Program-made: the position numbers and the translations under genes
Notes under the pieces: model-generated
Told to the model about the DNA's origin: nothing
Database searches by the model: none
Seen by the model: the letters and a program-made list of their open reading frames with translations, nothing else
Part shown: in pieces, positions 7,220-10,175 of the stretch
Layout: each line of letters begins with the position of its first letter
Position numbering within the stretch: position 1 is the stretch's first letter
NCBI GenBank assembly: GCA_002401945.1
Contig: NVUP01000011.1
Coordinates: 38,674 to 48,848 of the forward strand
DNA from: Paracoccaceae bacterium
GTDB lineage: Bacteria; Pseudomonadota; Alphaproteobacteria; Rhodobacterales; Rhodobacteraceae
Direction: 5' to 3'
DNA length: 10,175 bases

Positions 7220-8076
7220 CCTTCGCCAGTCCAATAGACCCCGGGGCGGGTCAATTCACCCTGTCAGATCAGGATTTTGACGCTATCGCCAAGTTTGCCC
7301 ACAAGAATTTTGGGCTGGCTTTGTCGAGCAACAAGAAACCCCTGGTCTCCTCGCGTCTGTCGCGGCGGTTGAACCGGCTAAATGTGCGGAATTTCGACAG
7401 CTATCTGGCCAGCCTAGATAAGCCTGGTGGGGAAGGCGAGCGCAGTGAATTGCTATCGTTGCTGACCACCAATGTGACGCAGTTCTTTCGCGAACCGCAT
7501 CACTTCGAAACCCTGCGCGAAAAAGTTCTGCCGCCGCTGATCGAAAAGGCGCGCAGCGGTGGTCGAGTGCGGTTGTGGTCGGCGGGCTGCTCCAATGGGC
7601 AGGAACCCTATACCATGGCCATGGTGCTGAATCAGATGTGCCCGGATGCAGGCCGGTTGGACATCAAAATCCTGGGAACAGACATCGACCCGGTGGTGGT
7701 CCGCACCGCGCAGGCAGCGCAATACCCCGACGATGAACTGGCGCAAATACCAGCCAAATACCGGGTCAAACCTGGCAAGGAAGACGGCAATCAAATGCCC
7801 GAAGTGATCCGCTCTATGGTCAGTTTTGGCATCTTGAACCTCATTGAACCGTTTCCGTTCCACGGTAAGTTTGATGCCATTTTCTGCCGCAATGTGGCGA
7901 TCTATTTTGACACACCAACCCAGCAAAAAGTCTGGGCGGCGTTTCAAAAATCGCTGAACCCAGATGGCTATCTGTTCATTGGCCACTCGGAACGCATGTC
8001 CGGTCCCGCTGCCACACATCTGCAAAGCGCCGGAATTACAACCTACATCAACTCTTCTGCCGGTCCTCGCACCTGA
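7216..8076 (+). CDS. cheR: Chemotaxis methyltransferase CheR
   Basis: This 286-aa enzyme transfers methyl groups from S-adenosylmethionine to MCP glutamates and works against CheB. The N-terminal helical domain (about 18-90) carries LLTTNVTQFFREPHHF, the signature joining the two CheR domains. The SAM-binding motif is WSAGCSNGQEPYT (121-133), followed by GTDID (154-158) and FCRNVAIYF (223-231). A segment around 170-205 could form the beta-subdomain that grips a receptor tail, in keeping with the VWQDF tail of the neighbouring MCP, but this cannot be decided by eye. The start is a GTG overlapping the cheW stop (GTGA), with GGAG at 7201-7204 in front; no ATG in frame gives a full domain. The length is usual for the family. 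Confidence 0.96.
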   Translation: MTFASPIDPGAGQFTLSDQDFDAIAKFAHKNFGLALSSNKKPLVSSRLSRRLNRLNVRNFDSYLASLDKPGGEGERSELLSLLTTNVTQFFREPHHFETLREKVLPPLIEKARSGGRVRLWSAGCSNGQEPYTMAMVLNQMCPDAGRLDIKILGTDIDPVVVRTAQAAQYPDDELAQIPAKYRVKPGKEDGNQMPEVIRSMVSFGILNLIEPFPFHGKFDAIFCRNVAIYFDTPTQQKVWAAFQKSLNPDGYLFIGHSERMSGPAATHLQSAGITTYINSSAGPRT

Positions 8077-8112
8077 CTTACCGGCAAAGACGGAACTACA
8101 AGGAACTAAAAA

Positions 8113-8499
8113 ATGAGCCTCAAAGACTCGCTGCGCGTTATGGTTGTTGATGACATGTCCACCAGCCGTGGAATTCTGACCCAATGTCTGGATGAACTGG
8201 GCATCAAGAATTATATGGTTGAAAACAATGGCCAATCGGCCTTCCAGAAAATCAACTCCAATCCAGTGCATCTGGTGCTGTCGGATTATAACATGCCCGG
8301 TATGGATGGTCTGGGCCTGCTGAAATGCCTGCGCGAAAATCGCATGACTCAACGCACAGGTTTCATTCTGGTGACCGGCAAACCGACGCCCGAAGTGATC
8401 GAGGTTGGTCGCCGTCTGCAAATGAACAACATCATTCGCAAGCCGTTTACCGTGGCCACCATGAAACAGGCGATCGAACAAGTTGTAGGGCGCCTGTAA
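8113..8499 (+). CDS. cheY2: CheY-type single-domain response regulator (CheY2 position)
   Basis: This 128-aa protein is a receiver domain with Asp13-Asp14, phospho-acceptor Asp58 in SDYNMP, Thr88 in LVTGKP and Lys110 in RKPF, so it should be phosphorylated by CheA. The position equivalent to E. coli CheY Tyr106 appears to be Ile107. It differs clearly from the first CheY in the window. From its place after cheR and by analogy with S. meliloti CheY2, it is the better candidate for the motor-binding regulator; this is inference. The 36-bp gap after cheR contains AGGA eight bases before the ATG. Most of that gap is a repeated GGAACTA (8092-8098 and 8102-8108). Confidence 0.92.
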   Translation: MSLKDSLRVMVVDDMSTSRGILTQCLDELGIKNYMVENNGQSAFQKINSNPVHLVLSDYNMPGMDGLGLLKCLRENRMTQRTGFILVTGKPTPEVIEVGRRLQMNNIIRKPFTVATMKQAIEQVVGRL

Positions 8500-8501
8500 A
8501 C

Positions 8502-8828
8502 ATGGAGAGGAATGGCAAATCCCTGACTGATCTCTGCGCGGTGTCCGCCCGTGAAATGTCCCACTTACAAGCCCAGGTGCAGAGGCTTGAAGATGTGGTG
8601 TTTACCATTCTCGAAAGCGATACCAAGCCGACAAGCAAAGACCGTCAGGCGCTGCAGGATTTTGATGTCATCGTGCAGACTCTGGCCGGGCTGGCTGGGT
8701 TCTTTCAACGCTTGCAGTTGCAAAGTGCCGACAACGGCGACACCGACGTGATGCAGGCCTCCGAAGCAATCACTTTGCAAAAATTGCGTGAGCGCCTGCG
8801 CGATACTGCCGAAGTGATTACCTTCTGA
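8502..8828 (+). CDS. Small helical che-operon protein with a DxxxQ motif (candidate CheT/CheZ-like phosphatase)
   Basis: This 108-aa protein starts two bases after the cheY2 stop and is the last gene of the operon. It looks almost wholly helical, with one helix at about 16-39 (REMSHLQAQVQRLEDVVFTI), one at 46-74 and one at 88-105. The second contains LQDFDVIVQTLAGLAGFF with Asp55 and Gln59 spaced as D-x-x-x-Q. In CheZ the Asp/Gln pair of QDFQDLTGQ drives CheY-P dephosphorylation. In S. meliloti the operon protein CheT is reported to carry such a motif, to dephosphorylate CheY1-P and to bind CheR. Full homology to either is not visible by eye, so the phosphatase role is inference. The ATG at 8502 has only AGGG (8487-8490) at a long spacing, suggesting coupling to cheY2; Met19 is an alternative start. 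Confidence 0.75.
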   Translation: MERNGKSLTDLCAVSAREMSHLQAQVQRLEDVVFTILESDTKPTSKDRQALQDFDVIVQTLAGLAGFFQRLQLQSADNGDTDVMQASEAITLQKLRERLRDTAEVITF

Positions 8829-8838
8829 TTGACGGCAA

Positions 8839-8874
8839 GATGCCGCGCTGCCCTACTTTTGGGTGGCGCGCATC
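8839..8874 (+). repeat. Hairpin just after the che operon
   Basis: The arms GATG-CGCGC-TG-CCC and GGG-TG-GCGCG-CATC pair over about 14 bp, with a single-C bulge and two G-U wobbles, around the loop TACTTTT. It starts 10 bases after the last che stop codon. No T-tract follows, so it is more likely a 3'-end stabilising or processing hairpin than the terminator itself. Confidence 0.5.
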
Positions 8875-8897
8875 CTGCAAAACTGATCGTCCTGTAC

Positions 8898-8930
8898 AAA
8901 CCGTGATCAGGGTGGTCACGGTTTTTCTTT
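8898..8930 (+). terminator. Rho-independent terminator of the che operon
   Basis: AAACCGTGATCA (8898-8909) and TGGTCACGGTTT (8913-8924) pair over 12 bp with one G-U wobble and a GGG loop. A T-rich tract, TTTTTCTTT (8922-8930), overlaps the end of the stem and continues past it. This is a strong intrinsic terminator for plus-strand transcription. It lies between the last che gene and the caspase-like gene, so the two are probably separate transcription units. Confidence 0.85.
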
Positions 8931-8960
8931 CTCTTTATGGGCTGGACGCGATAGACTGAC

Positions 8961-8972
8961 TACCAATTGGTA
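8961..8972. promoter_or_regulatory. Perfect 12-bp palindrome upstream of the caspase-like gene
   Basis: TACCAATTGGTA is its own reverse complement and lies 22 bases before the ATG at 8995. Its position between terminator and start codon suits a dimeric repressor operator. No flanking -35/-10 pair is convincing, and no regulator can be named. Confidence 0.4.
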
Positions 8973-8994
8973 TTTGGTTTGTTGAGGTCCGGTT

Positions 8995-10175
8995 ATGACT
9001 GCTATTTGGCGGATATTCTGTGTAATAGTCTGGTTGCTTGCGCCTGCTCTTGGTCAGGCTGACAGCCGCCGAATTGCCCTGGTGATGGGCATGTCTGAGT
9101 ATCAGGCCCTGCCCTTTCTGGAAAACACCAAAAACGACGCCACTGCAATGGCGGAAATGCTCACCAGAATTGGCTTTGAGGTCACGCTGTCGGTGGATGC
9201 TGGAGTGGCCGAAGTTGAACAATTGCTCGATGATTTTGCTTTCCGCTCTGAGGTGGCAGATCTGGCGCTGATCTATTTTGCCGGCCATGGCATCGAGGTT
9301 CAGGGCGAGAATTTTCTGATCCCGGTGGATGCTGCGGTGAAGAGCAACCGTGACGTGCAGCGGCAGTCGATGTCACTGAAACGATTGCTGGCAGCGGTGG
9401 ATCGCGCCCGAAAAATGCGCATCGTTATCTTGGACAGTTGCCGCAACAATCCGCTGGGAGATGCCATCGCACTGGAGGGCGGAAGCGTCGAGACGGCCAG
9501 TGTCGCTGGCACCCGTGGCGGTGGCGGCGGTATGGCGGCTGCGGACCCTGACCGTGGCACATTGGTGGCCTTTGCTGCACGTGACGGTCAGGTGGCGCTG
9601 GACGGCAATGGTGAAAATAGCCCCTATGCCGTTGCCCTGATAGAAAAAATGGCCCAGCCAGGACTTGAGATCAGCCTGATGTTTCGGCAGGTTCGTGACC
9701 GGGTGCTACAACAGACCGGCAATCTGCAAGAGCCGCATACCTATGGATCTTTGACCGGGGTGCCGTTCTATCTGGCTGGGGCTGCCGAAGGTCAGGTTGA
9801 TGTCGCCTCGGCGGCGGCAATCGACGCTTGGGCAGCGCTGCGCCCCGATCAAGAGGAGCAATTGCTGGCTCTGGCCGATCAGGGCGATACCCGTTCGATG
9901 TTGGGTCTGGCCTACATCCGGCTGAATCCTAATGAGGGCCGGTTTGACCCCAAGGCAGCGGTGGCTTTCCTGCAGCGCGCCTCAGATGCCGGCTCTCCCG
10001 AGGCACAGTTTGAACTGGCCAAATTGTATGAACGCGGCACCGGAGTGGCGGTGGATCATACGCGCGCGCTGGTCCTGTACCGCGCCGCCGCCGAACAGGA
10101 TTTTTCCGATGCAATCAACGACCTCGGATTTCTACATTATCAGGGTGGCTTGGGGCTGCCGGCCGACCCGCAAAA
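8995..10175 (+). CDS. Exported caspase-like (peptidase C14) protein with Sel1-like repeats, cut by the window end
   Basis: At least 393 residues are encoded, open to the window end. Residues 1-22 look like a signal peptide (hydrophobic WRIFCVIVWLLAPALG, likely cleaved near Ala22). A caspase-like domain spans about 25-262. It has IALVMGMSEY, NTKNDATAMAEML and the catalytic His98 in YFAGHGIEVQGENFLIPVD. The catalytic Cys149 lies in VILDSCRNNPLG, and FAARDGQVALDG and GENSPYAVAL follow. Both catalytic residues are present, so it should be an active cysteine peptidase; bacterial members usually cleave after Arg or Lys. From about 290, Sel1/TPR-like repeats follow, clearest at 334-368 (EAQFELAKLYERGTGV), and probably mediate protein contacts. 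A loop at about 170-178 holds five consecutive glycines. GAGG at 8984-8987 is seven bases before the ATG. The substrate is unknown; the upstream terminator argues against a link to chemotaxis. Confidence 0.9.
   Translation, partial: MTAIWRIFCVIVWLLAPALGQADSRRIALVMGMSEYQALPFLENTKNDATAMAEMLTRIGFEVTLSVDAGVAEVEQLLDDFAFRSEVADLALIYFAGHGIEVQGENFLIPVDAAVKSNRDVQRQSMSLKRLLAAVDRARKMRIVILDSCRNNPLGDAIALEGGSVETASVAGTRGGGGGMAAADPDRGTLVAFAARDGQVALDGNGENSPYAVALIEKMAQPGLEISLMFRQVRDRVLQQTGNLQEPHTYGSLTGVPFYLAGAAEGQVDVASAAAIDAWAALRPDQEEQLLALADQGDTRSMLGLAYIRLNPNEGRFDPKAAVAFLQRASDAGSPEAQFELAKLYERGTGVAVDHTRALVLYRAAAEQDFSDAINDLGFLHYQGGLGLPADPQ

Noticed and set aside
7453..8481. Long minus-strand open frame (342 codons) opposite cheR and cheY2
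   Set aside because: The opposite strand encodes two clear, motif-complete chemotaxis proteins across the same interval. The His/Gln/Phe-rich translation is typical of an antisense shadow.

Overview
The window is a chemotaxis signalling locus of an alphaproteobacterium, most likely a marine Rhodobacteraceae (Roseobacter-group) species. This rests on protein style and gene order: a CheA with an alphaproteobacterial P2-like segment, a STAS protein in front of the first cheY, two CheY proteins flanking cheA-cheW-cheR, and moderately GC-rich coding sequence. The genus assignment is inference. There are no mobile elements, RNA genes or CRISPR arrays.

Left arm (about 42-3513, minus strand). A transmembrane methyl-accepting chemotaxis protein (MCP) is followed by a cheB methylesterase gene. 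The MCP ends in VWQDF, the type of C-terminal tail that tethers CheR/CheB. The CheB has an intact catalytic domain but a degenerate receiver domain. The 97-bp gap between them holds a long imperfect hairpin and a 7-3-7 palindrome just before the cheB start, which lacks an obvious Shine-Dalgarno sequence.

Middle (3514-3939). A 426-bp AT-rich divergent spacer lies between the MCP gene and the plus-strand operon. It must hold promoters for both directions, but no site is convincing.

Right arm (3940-8828, plus strand). A tightly packed operon reads STAS protein (CheS-like) - cheY1 - cheA - cheW - cheR - cheY2 - a 108-aa protein. Several neighbours overlap (4, 17 and 4 bp). The last, otherwise unlabelled gene carries a DxxxQ motif in a predicted helix (D55/Q59) whose context resembles the CheZ phosphatase active site. 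It sits where rhizobial operons carry accessory genes such as cheT. Together with the CheS-like protein this suggests a two-CheY circuit in which CheY1 acts as a phosphate sink and CheY2 drives the motor, with CheS-like and CheT/CheZ-like proteins helping to switch the signal off. MCP, CheW and CheA form the sensory array, and CheR and CheB adjust MCP methylation. No cheD and no flagellar gene is in view.

Right end (8829-10175). Two tandem hairpins, the second a strong intrinsic terminator, close the che operon. A perfect 12-bp palindrome then precedes an exported caspase-like (C14-type) protease with His/Cys catalytic residues and C-terminal Sel1-like repeats. That gene runs off the window and is probably unrelated to chemotaxis.
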